Positions 36,901-51,900 of a stretch of DNA of 64,000 nt are shown piece after piece. The notes under the pieces are model-generated. The model was not told where the DNA came from. It did not search any database and saw only the letters and a list, made by a program, of their open reading frames with translations. The position numbers and the translations under genes are program-made. Each line of letters begins with the position of its first letter. The stretch's first letter is position 1. The stretch lies in assembly GCA_963715785.1 (NCBI GenBank), contig OY970276.1, positions 930,001 to 994,000 of the forward strand, given 5' to 3'. Origin of the DNA: LD21 sp963715785. GTDB lineage: Bacteria; Bacteroidota; Bacteroidia; Bacteroidales; VadinHA17.

Positions 36901-39900
36901 ACTGTAACATTTCGTACCGGTCCATCACTGCAACCCGTCGGACTTACAGGCACAAAACTGTAAGTAACTGTCTGGAAATGATCTGTCCTGTTAATAAGTT
37001 TGTCAGCAATTGTCTGATTATTGGGCAGCCCGTTTATTGGTGTGCTGTACCCGGTAACAGAACCAGTACTGGTTACAGTGTACTTAAAGCTTATCAGTCC
37101 AGTGGTGAATGTACTTGGGCTATGTAACAGAATATTGGTTGTTAAGCTGTCACATTGAGTAGTATTATCCGGTATCGGGAAAATCCTTGGCGTAGGATTG
37201 ACTGTGATGGTAACAATTTTGAACGGACCTGGGGAACAACCAGTCGGGCTTATCGGAACTATTGTATAGGTTACAGTCTGTGGTGCATCAGATGGATTAT
37301 GCAGGATATCTGCTATTATATGATTCTTTGGTAAGCCGGTTACGGGAGTAATAAAGCCGGTTACACCACCGGTGGCAGTGACAGTATAATTAAATGTGAT
37401 GAAACCGCTTGAGAAAGTGCTTGGACTTCCCAAAGTTACACTGGTGGTATCATCATTACAAATTGTCTGGGTAAGCTTATCAGGAACAACTTGTGGAGTG
37501 GGATTGACTGTGATTACGACAATCTTGGCAGGACCTGCAGAACACCCGTTAGGACTTATCGGAATTATAGTATAAGTCACGGTTTGGGGAGCATCGGTTG
37601 GATTATGAAGAACATCTGAAATAACATGATTCTTTGGCAATCCAGTCACTGGCGTGGTATACCCTGTAACTCCTCCTGTTGAGGTCACTGTATAATCAAA
37701 GCTGATAACTCCGCTTGTAAAGGTGCTGGGACTCCCCAGAGTAATATTCGTTGTGCCGTCATTACAGATAATTGGGACTGGTACCACCGGTACTACCTGT
37801 GGAGTAGGATTGACAGTTATAATTACTACTTTGACCGGTCCTGAAGGGCAACCTGTCGGACTTACCGGAACAATAGTATATGTGACTGTCTGAGGTGCAT
37901 CAGTCGGATTATGAAGTATATCAGCAATAACATAATTATTTGGTAAACCAACGACAGGAGTTGTAAATCCTGTCACTCCTCCTGCGGCAGTTACAGTATA
38001 ATTAAATGTTATAACTCCGCTTGTAAATGTACTCGGGCTTACCAGTTTTACACTGGTTGTACCATCATTACAAATTGTCTGGGTAAATTTATCGGGAACA
38101 ACCTGAGGTGTGGGATTTACTGTAATAATGACTGTTTTGGCAGGACCATCCGGACAGCCTGCCGGACTGACTGGTACTATTGTATAGGTCACAGTCTGAG
38201 GTGCATCAGTCGGATTATGCAGAACATCATCAATCACATAATTATTTGGTAACCCTGTCACTGGAGTTGTAAAACCGGTGACGCCTCCCGTGGCGACTAC
38301 AGTATAATTGAAAGTGATAAGGCCGGTATTAAATGTACTTGGACTCTCAAGAACCACGTTAGTGGCCGCATCATTGCAAATTGTCTGAGTAAGTTTATCA
38401 GGTATAACTTGTGGTGTGGGATCAACAGTTATAACTACCACTTTAGCGGGACCTGAAGGGCAACCGGTCGGACTTACCGGAACAATTGTATATGTAACAG
38501 TCTGAGGTGCATCAGTGGGATTATGAAGAATATCAGAAATGACATAATTATTTGGCAAACCAATGACAGGAGTTGTAAATCCTGTCACACCTCCAGTAGC
38601 AGTTACCGTATAATTAAATGTTATCACTCCGCTTGTAAAAGTGCTCGGGCTTACCAGCTTTACATTAGTGGTACCATCGTTACAAATTGTCTGGGTAAAA
38701 TTATCGGGAACAACCTGCGGTGTGGGATTGACAGTAATGACAACTGTTTTGGCAGGACCATCCGGGCAGCCTGCCGGACTGACAGGCACAATTGTATAGG
38801 TTACTGTCTGAGGTGCGTCAGTGGGGTTATGAAGAACATCAGCAATAACATAATTATTTGGTAAACCTGTGACAGGAGTTGTAAATCCGGTGACACCTCC
38901 TGTAGCGACTACAGTATAATTGAAAGTGATAAGGCCGGTTTTGAAGGTACTTGGACTTTCAAGAATCACGTTAGTGGCGGCATCATTGCAAATCGTCTGA
39001 GTAAGCTTATCAGGTATAACCTGTGGCGTCGGATCGACAGTTATAACTACCTCTTTGGCCGGCCCGTCGGGACAACCTGTAGGACTCACCGGAATAATAG
39101 TATATGTTACTGTTTGAGGTGCATCAGTTGGATTATGAAGAATATCAGAAATAACAAAATCTTTTGGTAAACCAGTAACCGGTGTAGCAAATCCTGTGAC
39201 GCCTCCGGTTGCCACTACTGTATAATTAAATGTTATAAAACCTGATGTAAATGTGCTCGGGCTCCCTAATGTAACAGCAACTGAAGCGTCATTGCAAATG
39301 GTTTTTGAGAGCGTATCAGGTACTACCTTTGGTGTCGGATTAACAGTTACAGTTATTATCTTAATAGGATCGTTGGCGCTACACTCGGGGCTTATTGGCA
39401 CAACTGTATATATTACTGTCTGTGGCTGATCGGTAGGATTATGAAGAATATCAGCTATCACGTAATTGTTAGGCAACCCTGTAACAGGAGTCGTGAATCC
39501 GGTAACACCGCCTGTGGCAACCACAGTATAGTTGAATGTAATTACACCGTTGGTAAATATACTCGGACTGGATAGCACGATATCGGTAGCTGCATCATTA
39601 CAGATGGTTTGTGCAAGCGTGCTCGGCACTACCTGGGGTGTTGGCTCAACCGTGACAACAACATCGACTGATGGTCCGGCAGGACAACCTCTGGGGCTTA
39701 TGGGTACTATCGTGTAAGTGACAGTCTGTGGAGCATCCGTGGGATTATTGAGCACATCAGAGATTACAAAATTATTATTCAGACCTGTTACGGGTGTAAC
39801 AAATCCTGTAACGCCGCCTGTAGCTACAACAGTATAATTAAAGGTGATTGCCCCACTGGCGAATGTACTGGGGCTGGTCAAAACGATACTTGTGGTGCCG

Positions 39901-42900
39901 TTATTACAGATATTCTGTGTCAGAGCACTTGGAACGACCTGTGGTGTGGGATCCACGGTAATTGTAACAATCTTGGCAGGTCCGTCAGGACAGCCAGTCG
40001 GACTGACAGGAATAATGGTATATGTTACTGTTTGAGGCGCATCAGTAGGATTATGAAGAACATCAGATATTATATAATTATTTGGTAATCCTGTCAAGGG
40101 GGTTGTAAAACCAGTAACACCTCCGGTTGCAACAACAGTGTAATTAAATGTGATCGCTCCGCTCGAGAACGTACTCGGGCTGGTTAATGTAACATTCACT
40201 GCTTCGTCATTGCATATCAGTTTAGTAAGGTCATCAGGAACTACCTGTGGTGTAGGTTCGACTATTACGACTACAGTTTTCGAAGGACCATCAGCACAAC
40301 CTCCAGGACTGACTGGAATAATCGTATAAGTTACAGTCTGTGGAGCATCCGTGGGATTATGAAGCACATCTGATATCACAAAATTATTTGGTAAGCCTTC
40401 AACAGGTGTTGTAAAGCCAGTAACTCCTCCTGTTGCGACTACTGTATATTTAAAGGTGATCACCCCGCTTGAGAATGTACTCGGACTTGTTAACAAAATA
40501 CTGGTCGGAAAATCATTGCATATAGATTGACTAAGTGTGCCGGGTACTACCTGAGGTGTTGGTTCTACTGTGACTATTACATCGATGGCAGGTCCGGATG
40601 AGCAGCCTGTTGGACTTATTGGTACTATTGTGTAGGTGACTGTCTGTGGTGAATCAGTTGGATTATGCAGTACATCAGATATGACAAAATCTTTCGGCAG
40701 ACCATTAACAGGCGAGGTATAGCCAGTGACTCCTCCTGTAGCAGTAACTGTATAATCGAAAGTTATCACCCCACTTGTAAAAGTGCTCGGACTACCTAAC
40801 GTAATACTTGTAGTACCGTCATTACAGATCGTTTGATTTAGTTTATCTGGTATTACCTCTGGCGTCGGGTTGACAGTTATGGTGAAGGTCTTTGTCGGGC
40901 CATCGCACATCTTTCCGCCGCCACTGAAGTGCGGGGTGACAACGATCGTGGCTACCACTGGGGCTGTGCCTGTATTGATTGCCGTGAAGGAGGCGATATC
41001 TCCCGTGCCTGAGGCTGCAAGCCCTATGCTGGTATTGTCATTGGTCCAGGTATAGGTGGTGACTCCTCCTGTATTGATAGTTGTGAAGTTAACTGCCGTT
41101 GTGTTATCCCCATTGCATACTACCTCGCTGGCCGGCTGCTCAACTTCTCCTGTCGGATTGACGGTGATAGTGAAGGTCTTTGTCGGACCATCGCACATCT
41201 TGCCGCCGCCACTGAAGTGCGGGGTGACAACGATCGTGGCTACCACTGGGGCTGTGCCTGTATTGATTGCCGTGAAGGAGGCTATATCTCCCGTGCCTGA
41301 GGCTGCAAGCCCTATGCTGGTATTGTCATTGGTCCAGGTATAGGTGGTGACTCCTCCTGTATTGATAGTTGTGAAGTTAACTGCCGTTGTGTTATCCCCA
41401 TTGCATACTACCTCGCTGGCCGGCTGCTCAACCTCTCCTGTAGGATTGACTGTGATTGTGAAGGTCTTTGTCGGACCATCGCACATCTTGCCGCCGCCAC
41501 TGAAGTGCGGGGTGACTACTATTGTAGCTACTTCCGGTGCTGTGCCTGTATTGATTGCCGTGAAGGAGGCTATATCTCCCGTGCCTGAGGCTGCAAGCCC
41601 TATGCTGGTATTGTCATTGGTCCAGGTGTAGGTGGTGACTCCGCCTGTATTGATAGTTGAGAAGTTAACTGCCGTTGTGTTATCCCCGTTGCATACTACC
41701 TCGCTGGCCGGCTGTTCAACCTCTCCTGTCGGATTGACTGTGATTGTGAAGGTCTTTGTCGGACCATCACACATCTTTCCGCCGCCACTGAAGTGCGGGG
41801 TGACAACGATCGTGGCTACCACTGGGGCTGTGCCTGTATTGATTGCCGTGAAGGAGGCTATATCTCCCGTGCCTGAGGCTGCAAGCCCTATGCTGGTATT
41901 GTCATTGGTCCAGGTATAGGTTGTGACTCCTCCTGTATTAACAGTTGTGAAGTTAACTGCCGTTGTGTTATCCCCATTGCATACTACCTCGCTGGCCGGC
42001 TGTTCAACCTCTCCTGTCGGATTGACTGTGATTGTGAAGGTCTTTGTCGGACCATCGCACATCTTGCCGCCGCCACTGAAATGCGGGGTGACAACGATCG
42101 TGGCTACCACTGGTGATGTGCCTGTATTGATTGCCGTGAAGGAGGCTATATCTCCCGTGCCTGAGGCTGCAAGCCCTATGCTGGTATTGTCATTGGTCCA
42201 GGTGTAGGTGGTGACTCCTCCTGTATTGATAGTTGTGAAGTTAACTGCCGTTGTGTTATCCCCATTGCATACTACCTCGCTGGCCGGCTGCTCAACCTCT
42301 CCTGTAGGATTGACTGTGATAGTGAAGGTCTTTGTCGGACCATCGCACATCTTGCCGCCGCCACTGAAATGCGGAGTGACAACGATCGTGGCTACCACTG
42401 GGGCTGTGCCTGTATTGATTGCCGTGAAGGAGGCTATATCTCCCGTGCCTGAGGCTGCAAGCCCTATGCTGGTATTGTCATTGGTCCAGGTATAGGTGGT
42501 GACTCCTCCTGTATTGATAGTTGTGAAGTTAACTGCCGTTGTGTTATCCCCATTGCATACTACCTCGCTGGCCGGCTGTTCAACTTCTCCTGTCGGATTG
42601 ACGGTGATAGTGAAGGTCTTTGTCGGACCATCGCACATCTTGCCGCCGCCACTGAAGTGCGGGGTGACAACGATCGTGGCTACCACTGGGGCTGTGCCTG
42701 TATTGATTGCCGTGAAGGAGGCTATATCTCCCGTGCCTGAGGCTGCAAGCCCTATGCTGGTATTGTCATTGGTCCAGGTATAGGTCGTGACTCCTCCTGT
42801 ATTAACAGTTGTGAAGTTAACTGCCGTTGTGTTGTCCCCGTTGCATACTACTTCGCTGGCCGGCTGTTCAACCTCTCCTGTAGGATTGACTGTGATAGTG

Positions 42901-45900
42901 AAGGTCTTTGTCGGACCATCGCACATCTTGCCGCCGCCACTGAAGTGCGGGGTGACAACGATCGTGGCTAACACTGGGGCTGTGCCTGTATTGATTGCCG
43001 TGAAGGAGGCTATATCTCCCGTGCCTGAGACTGCAAGCCCTATGCTGGTATTGTCATTGGTCCAGGTATAGGTCGTGACTCCTCCTGTATTGATAGTTGT
43101 GAAGTTAACTGCCGTTGTGTTGTCCCCGTTGCATACTACCTCGCTGGCCGGCTGCTCAACCTCTCCTGTAGGATTGACTGTGATAGTGAAGGTCTTTGTC
43201 GGACCATCGCACATCTTGCCGCCGCCACTGAAGTGCGGGGTGACTACTATTGTAGCTACTTCCGGTGCTGTGCCTGTATTGATTGCCGTGAAGGAGGCTA
43301 TATCTCCCGTGCCTGAGGCTGCAAGCCCTATGCTGGTATTGTCATTGGTCCAGGTATAGGTGGTGACTCCTCCTGTATTGATAGTTGTGAAGTTAACTGC
43401 CGTTGTGTTATCCCCATTGCATACTACCTCGCTGGCCGGCTGTTCAACCTCTCCTGTAGGATTGACTGTGATAGTGAAGGTCTTTGTCGGACCATCGCAC
43501 ATCTTGCCGCCGCCACTGAAATGCGGAGTGACAACGATCGTGGCTACCACTGGGGCTGTGCCTGTATTGATTGCCGTGAAGGAGGCTATATCTCCCGTGC
43601 CTGAGGCTGCAAGCCCTATGCTGGTATTGTCATTGGTCCAGGTATAGGTGGTGACTCCTCCTGTATTGATAGTTGTGAAGTTAACTGCCGTTGTGTTATC
43701 CCCATTGCATACTACCTCGCTGGCCGGCTGCTCAACCTCTCCTGTAGGATTGACTGTGATTGTGAAGGTCTTTGTCGGACCATCGCACATCTTGCCGCCG
43801 CCACTGAAGTGCGGGGTGACAACGATCGTGGCTACCACTGGTGATGTGCCTGTATTGATTGCCGTGAAGGAGGCTATATCTCCCGTGCCTGAGGCTGCAA
43901 GCCCTATGCTGGTATTGTCATTGGTCCAGGTGTAGGTGGTGACTCCTCCTGTATTGATAGTTGTGAAGTTAACTGCCGTTGTGTTATCTCCGTTGCATAC
44001 TACCTCGCTGGCCGGCTGCTCAACTTCTCCTGTAGGATTGACTGTGATTGTGAAGGTCTTTGTCGGACCATCGCACATCTTGCCGCCGCCACTGAAGTGC
44101 GGGGTGACAACGATCGTGGCTACCACTGGTGATGTGCCATTGTTTATTGCCGTGAAGGAGGCTATATCTCCCGTGCCTGAGGCTGCAAGCCCTATGCTGG
44201 TATTGTCATTGGTCCAGGTATAGGTGGTGACTCCTCCTGTATTGATAGTTGTGAAGTTAACTGCCGTTGTGTTATCCCCGTTGCATACTACCTCGCTGGC
44301 CGGCTGTTCAACCTCTCCTGTAGGATTGACTGTGATTGTGAAGATCTTTGTCGGACCATCGCACATCTTGCCGCCGCCACTGAAGTGCGGAGTGACAACG
44401 ATCGTGGCTACCACTGGGGCTGTGCCTGCATTGATTGCCGTGAAGGAGGCTATATCTCCCGTGCCTGAGGCTGCAAGCCCTATGCTGGTATTGTCATTGG
44501 TCCAGGTATAGGTCGTGACTCCTCCTGTATTGATAGTTGTGAAGTTAACTGCCGTTGTGTTATCCCCATTGCATACTACCTCGCTGGCCGGCTGCTCAAC
44601 CTCTCCTGTCGGATTGACTGTGATTGTGAAGGTCTTTGTCGGACCATCGCACATCTTGCCGCCGCCACTGAAGTGCGGGGTGACAACGATCGTGGCTAAC
44701 ACTGGGGCTGTGCCTGTATTGATTGCCGTGAAGGAGGCTATATCTCCCGTGCCTGAGGCTGCAAGCCCTATGCTGGTATTGTCATTGGTCCAGGTGTAGG
44801 TGGTGACTCCGCCTGTATTGATAGTTGAGAAGTTAACTGCCGTTGTGTTATCCCCGTTGCATACTACCTCGCTGGCCGGCTGTTCAACCTCTCCTGTCGG
44901 ATTGACTGTGATTGTGAAGGTCTTTGTCGGACCATCACACATCTTTCCGCCGCCACTGAAGTGCGGGGTGACAACGATCGTGGCTACCACTGGGGCTGTG
45001 CCTGTATTGATTGCCGTGAAGGAGGCTATATCTCCCGTGCCTGAGGCTGCAAGCCCTATGCTGGTATTGTCATTGGTCCAGGTATAGGTGGTGACTCCTC
45101 CTGTATTGATAGTTGTGAAGTTAACTGCCGTTGTGTTGTCTCCGTTGCATACTACCTCGCTGGCCGGCTGTTCAACCTCTCCTGTAGGATTGACTGTGAT
45201 AGTGAAGGTCTTTGTCGGACCATCGCACATCTTGCCGCCGCCACTGAAGTGCGGAGTGACAACGATCGTGGCTACCACTGGGGCTGTGCCTGTATTGATT
45301 GCCGTGAAGGAGGCTATATCTCCCGTGCCTGAGGCTGCAAGCCCTATGCTGGTATTGTCATTGGTCCAGGTATAGGTGGTGACTCCTCCTGTATTGATAG
45401 TTGTGAAGTTAACTGCCGTTGTGTTATCCCCATTGCATACTACCTCGCTGGCCGGCTGTTCAACCTCTCCTGTAGGACTGACTGTGATTGTGAAGGTCTT
45501 TGTCGGACCATCGCACATCTTGCCGCCGCCACTGAAATGCGGGGTGACAACGATCGTGGCTACCACTGGTGATGTGCCTGCATTGATTGCCGTGAAGGAG
45601 GCTATATCTCCCGTGCCTGAGGCTGCAAGCCCTATGCTGGTATTGTCATTGGTCCAGGTATAGGTCGTGACTCCTCCTGTATTAACAGTTGTGAAGTTAA
45701 CTGCCGTTGTGTTATCCCCATTGCATACTACCTCGCTGGCCGGCTGTTCAACTTCTCCTGTCGGATTGACGGTGATAGTGAGATTAAATGGAGTTCCAAT
45801 GCATCCGTTAACATTCGGGGTTATTATATATACAACATCAATTGGATTTGTGGTCGTATTTATGAGTGTCTCAGTGATAACTGCAGTACTGCCTGATCCT

Positions 45901-48900
45901 GCAAGGTTGCTTATGCCTGTCACAACTGCTCTTGTCCATGCGAAGGTTGCCGTACTGCTCGAGCTTGTCGCAGTATAGGTATTTGATACATTGTTGCACC
46001 AGCTGGCCGTTGCCGCGCTTGTGATGACTGCCGTCGGGTTGACCGTGACTGCCACATCAAAGGTCGTGCCTGCACAGCCATTGACACTCGGAGTAATGAG
46101 ATAATGTACAACTACCGGTTCAGTTGTGATATTGATAAGTGTCTCGGTGATAACTGCAGTACTGCCTGATCCTGCAAGGTTGCTTATGCCTGCAACAATG
46201 GCCCTTGTCCATGCGAAGGTCGCCGTACTGCTCGAGCTGGTTGCTGTATAGGTGTTCGATACATTATTGCACCAGCTGGCCGTAGCCGGGCTTGTGATAA
46301 CTGCTGTCGGGCTGACCGTGACTGCCACATCAAAGGTCGTGCCTGCACAGCCATTGACACTTGGAGTGATTAGATAATGTACAACTACCGGTTCAGTTGT
46401 GGTATTAACGAGTGTCTCTGTGATAACTGCAGTACTGCCTGATCCTGCAAGGTTGCTTATGCCTGTCACAACTGCTCTTGTCCATGCGAAGGTTGCCGTA
46501 CTGCTCGAGCTTGTCGCAGTATAGGTATTTGATACATTGTTGCACCAGCTGGCCGTTGCCGCGCTTGTGATGACTGCCGTCGGGTTGACCGTGACTGCCA
46601 CATCAAAGGTCGTGCCTGCACAGCCATTGACACTCGGAGTAATGAGATAATGTACAACTACCGGTTCAGTTGTGATATTGATAAGTGTCTCGGTGATAAC
46701 TGCAGTACTGCCTGATCCTGCAAGGTTGCTTATGCCTGCAACAATGGCCCTTGTCCATGCGAAGGTCGCCGTGCTGCTCGAGCTGGTTGCTGTATAGGTG
46801 TTCGATACATTATTGCACCAGCTGGCCGTAGCCGGGCTTGTGATAACTGCTGTCGGGCTGACCGTCACTGCCACATCAAAGGTCGTGCCTGCACAGCCAT
46901 TGACACTTGGAGTAATGAGATAATGTACAACTACCGGTTCAGTTGTGGTATTAACGAGTGTCTCTGTGATAACTGCAGTATTTCCCGATCCTGCAAGGTT
47001 GCTTATGCCTGCAACAATGGCCCTTGTCCATGCGAAGGTCGCCGTGCTGCTCGAGCTGGTTGCTGTATAGGTGTTCGATACATTATTGCACCAGCTGGCC
47101 GTAGCCGGGCTTGTGATAACTGCTGTCGGGCTGACCGTCACTGCCACATCAAAGGTCGTGCCTGCACAGCCATTGACACTCGGAGTGATGAGATAATGTA
47201 CAACTACCGGTTCAGTTGTGGTATTAACGAGTGTCTCTGTGATAACTGCAGTATTTCCCGATCCTGCAAGGTTGCTTATGCCTGTCACCACGGCTCTTGT
47301 CCATGCAAAGGTCGCTGTGCTGCTCGAGCTGGTCGCAGTATAGGTATTTGATACATTGTTGCACCAGCTGGCCGTAGCCGGGCTTGTGATAACTGCCGTC
47401 GGGCTGACCGTCACTGCCACATCAAAGGTCGTGCCTGCACAGCCATTGACACTCGGAGTAATGAGATAATGTACAACTACCGGTTCAGTTGTGGTATTGA
47501 TAAGTGTCTCGGTGATAACTGCAGTACTGCCTGATCCTGCAAGGTTGCTTATGCCTGTCACAACTGCTCTTGTCCATGCGAAGGTTGCCGTGCTGCTCGA
47601 GCTGGTAGCAGTATAGGTATTTGATACATTGTTGCACCAACTGGCCGTAGCCGCGCTTGTGATGACTGCCGTCGGGTTGACCGTGACTGCCACATCAAAG
47701 GTCGTGCCTGCACAGCCATTGACACTCGGAGTAATGAGATAATGTACAACTACCGGTTCAGTTGTGGTATTAACGAGTGTCTCTGTGATAACTGCAGTAC
47801 TGCCTGATCCTGCAAGGTTGCTTATGCCTCCTACAATGGCCCTTGTCCATGCGAAGGTCGCCGTGCTGCTCGAGCTGGTTGCTGTATAGGTGTTCGATAC
47901 ATTATTGCACCAGCTGGCCGTAGCCGGGCTGGTGATGACTGCCGTCGGGTTGACCGTCACTGCCACATCAAAGGTCGTGCCTGCACAGCCATTGACACTC
48001 GGAGTAATGAGATAATGTACAACTACCGGTTCAGTTGTGGTATTAACGAGTGTCTCTGTGATAACTGCAGTATTTCCCGATCCTGCAAGGTTGCTTATGC
48101 CTGCAACTACTGCTCTTGTCCATGCGAAGGTCGCCGTGCTGCTCGAGCTGGTAGCGGTATAGGTATTTGATACATTGTTGCACCAGCTGGCTGTTGCCGC
48201 ACTGGTGATGACTGCCGTCGGGTTGACCGTCACTGCCACATCAAAGGTCGTGCCTGCACAGCCATTGACACTCGGAGTAATGAGATAATGTACAACTACC
48301 GGTTCAGTTGTGGTATTAACGAGTGTCTCTGTGATAACTGCAGTATTTCCCGATCCTGCAAGGTTGCTTATGCCTGTCACCACGGCTCTTGTCCATGCGA
48401 AGGTTGCCGTACTGCTCGAGCTTGTAGCGGTATAGGTATTTGATACATTATTGCACCAGCTGGCCGTAGCCGGGCTGGTGATGACTGCTGTCGGGCTGAC
48501 CGTGACTGCCACATCAAAGGTCGTGCCTGCACATCCATTGACACTCAGAGTAATGAGATAATGTACAACTACCGGTTCAGTTGTGATATTGATAAGTGTC
48601 TCGGTGATAACTGCTGTGCTTCCAGATCCTGCAGCATTGCTTATTCCTCCTACAACGGCTCTTGTCCATGCGAAGGTTGCCGTGCTGCTCGAGCTTGTCG
48701 CAGTATAGGTATTTGATACATTGTTGCACCAGCTGGCCGTAGCCGGGCTTGTGATGACTGCTGTCGGGCTGACCGTGACTGCCACATCAAAGGTCGTGCC
48801 TGCACAGCCATTGACACTCGGAGTGATGAGATAATGTACAACTACCGGTTCAGTTGTGGTATTAACAAGTGTCTCGGTGATAACTGCAGTACTGCCTGAT

Positions 48901-51900
48901 CCTGCAAGGTTGCTTATGCCTGTCACCACGGCTCTTGTCCATGCGAAGGTTGCCGTGCTGCTCGAGCTGGTAGCAGTATAGGTATTTGATACATTGTTGC
49001 ACCAACTGGCCGTAGCCGGGCTGGTGATGACTGCCGTCGGGTTGACCGTCACTGCCACATCAAAGGTCGTGCCTGCACAGCCATTGACACTCGGAGTAAT
49101 GAGATAATGTACAACTACCGGTTCAGTTGTGGTATTAACGAGTGTCTCTGTGATAACTGCAGTATTTCCCGATCCTGCAAGGTTGCTTATGCCTGCAACT
49201 ACTGCTCTTGTCCATGCGAAGGTCGCCGTGCTGCTCGAGCTGGTAGCGGTATAGGTATTTGATACATTGTTGCACCAGCTGGCTGTTGCCGCACTGGTGA
49301 TGACTGCCGTCGGGCTGACCGTGACTGCCACATCAAAGGTCGTGCCTGCACATCCATTGACACTCGGAGTAATGAGATAATGTACAACTACCGGTTCAGT
49401 TGTGGTATTAACGAGTGTCTCTGTGATAACTGCAGTATTTCCCGATCCTGCAAGGTTGCTTATGCCTGTCACCACGGCTCTTGTCCATGCGAAGGTTGCC
49501 GTGCTGCTCGAGCTTGTCGCAGTATAGGTATTTGATACATTGTTGCACCAGCTGGCCGTTGCCGCGCTTGTGATGACTGCCGTCGGGTTGACCGTGACTG
49601 CCACATCAAAGGTCGTGCCTGCACAGCCATTGACACTCGGAGTAATGAGATAATGTACAACTACCGGTTCAGTTGTGATATTAACGAGTGTCTCTGTGAT
49701 AACTGCAGTACTGCCTGATCCTGCAAGGTTGCTTATGCCTGTCACAACTGCTCTTGTCCATGCGAAGGTTGCCGTACTGCTCGAGCTTGTCGCAGTATAG
49801 GTATTTGATACATTGTTGCACCAGCTGGCCGTAGCCGGGCTGGTTATTACTGCCGTCGGGTTGACCGTGACTGCCACATCAAAGGTCGTGCCTGCACAGC
49901 CATTGACACTCGGAGTAATGAGATAATGTACAACTACCGGTTCAGTTGTGATATTGATAAGTGTCTCGGTGATAACTGCAGTACTGCCTGATCCTGCAAG
50001 GTTGCTTATGCCTGCAACAATGGCCCTTGTCCATGCGAAGGTCGCCGTGCTGCTCGAGCTGGTTGCTGTATAGGTGTTCGATACATTATTGCACCAGCTG
50101 GCCGTAGCCGGGCTTGTGATAACTGCTGTCGGGCTGACCGTGACTGCCACATCAAAGGTCGTGCCTGCACAGCCATTGACACTCGGAGTAATGAGATAAT
50201 GTACAACTACCGGTTCAGTTGTGATATTGATAAGTGTCTCGGTGATAACTGCAGTACTGCCTGATCCTGCAAGGTTGCTTATGCCTGCAACAATGGCCCT
50301 TGTCCATGCGAAGGTCGCCGTGCTGCTCGAGCTGGTTGCTGTATAGGTGTTCGATACATTATTGCACCAGCTGGCCGTAGCCGGGCTTGTGATAACTGCT
50401 GTCGGGCTGACCGTGACTGCCACATCAAAGGTCGTGCCTGCACAGCCATTGACACTTGGAGTGATTAGATAATGTACAACTACCGGTTCAGTTGTGGTAT
50501 TAACGAGTGTCTCTGTGATAACTGCAGTATTTCCCGATCCTGCAAGGTTGCTTATGCCTGTCACCACGGCTCTTGTCCATGCAAAGGTCGCTGTGCTGCT
50601 CGAGCTGGTCGCAGTATAGGTATTTGATACATTATTGCACCAGCTGGCCGTAGCCGGGCTGGTGATGACTGCCGTCGGGTTGACCGTCACTGCCACATCA
50701 AAGGTCGTGCCTGCACAGCCATTGACACTCGGAGTAATGAGATAATGTACAACTACCGGTTCAGTTGTGGTATTAACGAGTGTCTCTGTGATAACTGCAG
50801 TATTTCCCGATCCTGCAAGGTTGCTTATGCCTGCAACTACTGCTCTTGTCCATGCGAAGGTCGCCGTGCTGCTCGAGCTGGTAGCGGTATAGGTATTTGA
50901 TACATTGTTGCACCAGCTGGCTGTTGCCGCACTGGTGATGACTGCCGTCGGGTTGACCGTGACTGCCACATCAAAGGTCGTGCCTGCACAGCCATTGACA
51001 CTCGGAGTAATGAGATAATGTACAACTACCGGCTCTGTCGTGGTATTGATAAGTGTCTCGGTGATAACTGCAGTACTGCCTGATCCTGCAAGGTTGCTTA
51101 TGCCTGTCACAACTGCTCTTGTCCATGCGAAGGTTGCCGTGCTGCTCGAGCTGGTAGCAGTATAGGTATTTGATACATTGGTGCACCAACTGGCCGTAGC
51201 CGGGCTGGTTATTACTGCCGTCGGGTTGACCGTCACTGCCACATCAAAGGTCGTGCCTGGACAGCCATTGACACTCGGAGTGATGAGATAATGTACAACT
51301 ACCGGTTCAGTTGTGGTATTAACAAGTGTCTCTGTGATAACTGCTGTGCTTCCAGATCCTGCAAGGTTGCTTATGCCTGTCACAACTGCTCTTGTCCATG
51401 CGAAGGTTGCCGTACTGCTCGAGCTTGTTGCAGTATAGGTATTTGATACATTGTTGCACCAGCTGGCTGTTGCCACACTGGTGATGACTGCCGTCGGGTT
51501 GACCGTCACTGCCACATCAAAGGTCGTGCCTGCACAGCCATTGACACTCGGAGTAATGAGATAATGTACAACTACCGGTTCTGTCGTGGTATTGATAAGT
51601 GTCTCGGTGATAACTGCAGTACTGCCTGATCCTGCAAGGTTGCTTATGCCTGCAACTACTGCTCTTGTCCATGCGAAGGTCGCCGTACTGCTCGAGCTGG
51701 TAGCGGTATAGGTATTTGATACATTGTTGCACCAGCTGGCCGTAGCCGGGCTTGTGATGACTGCTGTCGGGTTGACCGTGACTGCCACATCAAAGGTGGT
51801 GCCTGCACAGCCATTGACACTCGGAGTAATGAGATAATGTACAACTACCGGCTCTGTCGTGGTATTGATAAGTGTCTCGGTGATAACTGCAGTACTGCCT

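Noticed and set aside
40870..45978. Eighteen plus-strand ORFs of mostly 94-95 codons in tandem, starting with ATG
   Set aside because: They are the antisense shadow of the 288-bp adhesin repeats; they share the exact repeat period and have no start context or independent conservation signal.
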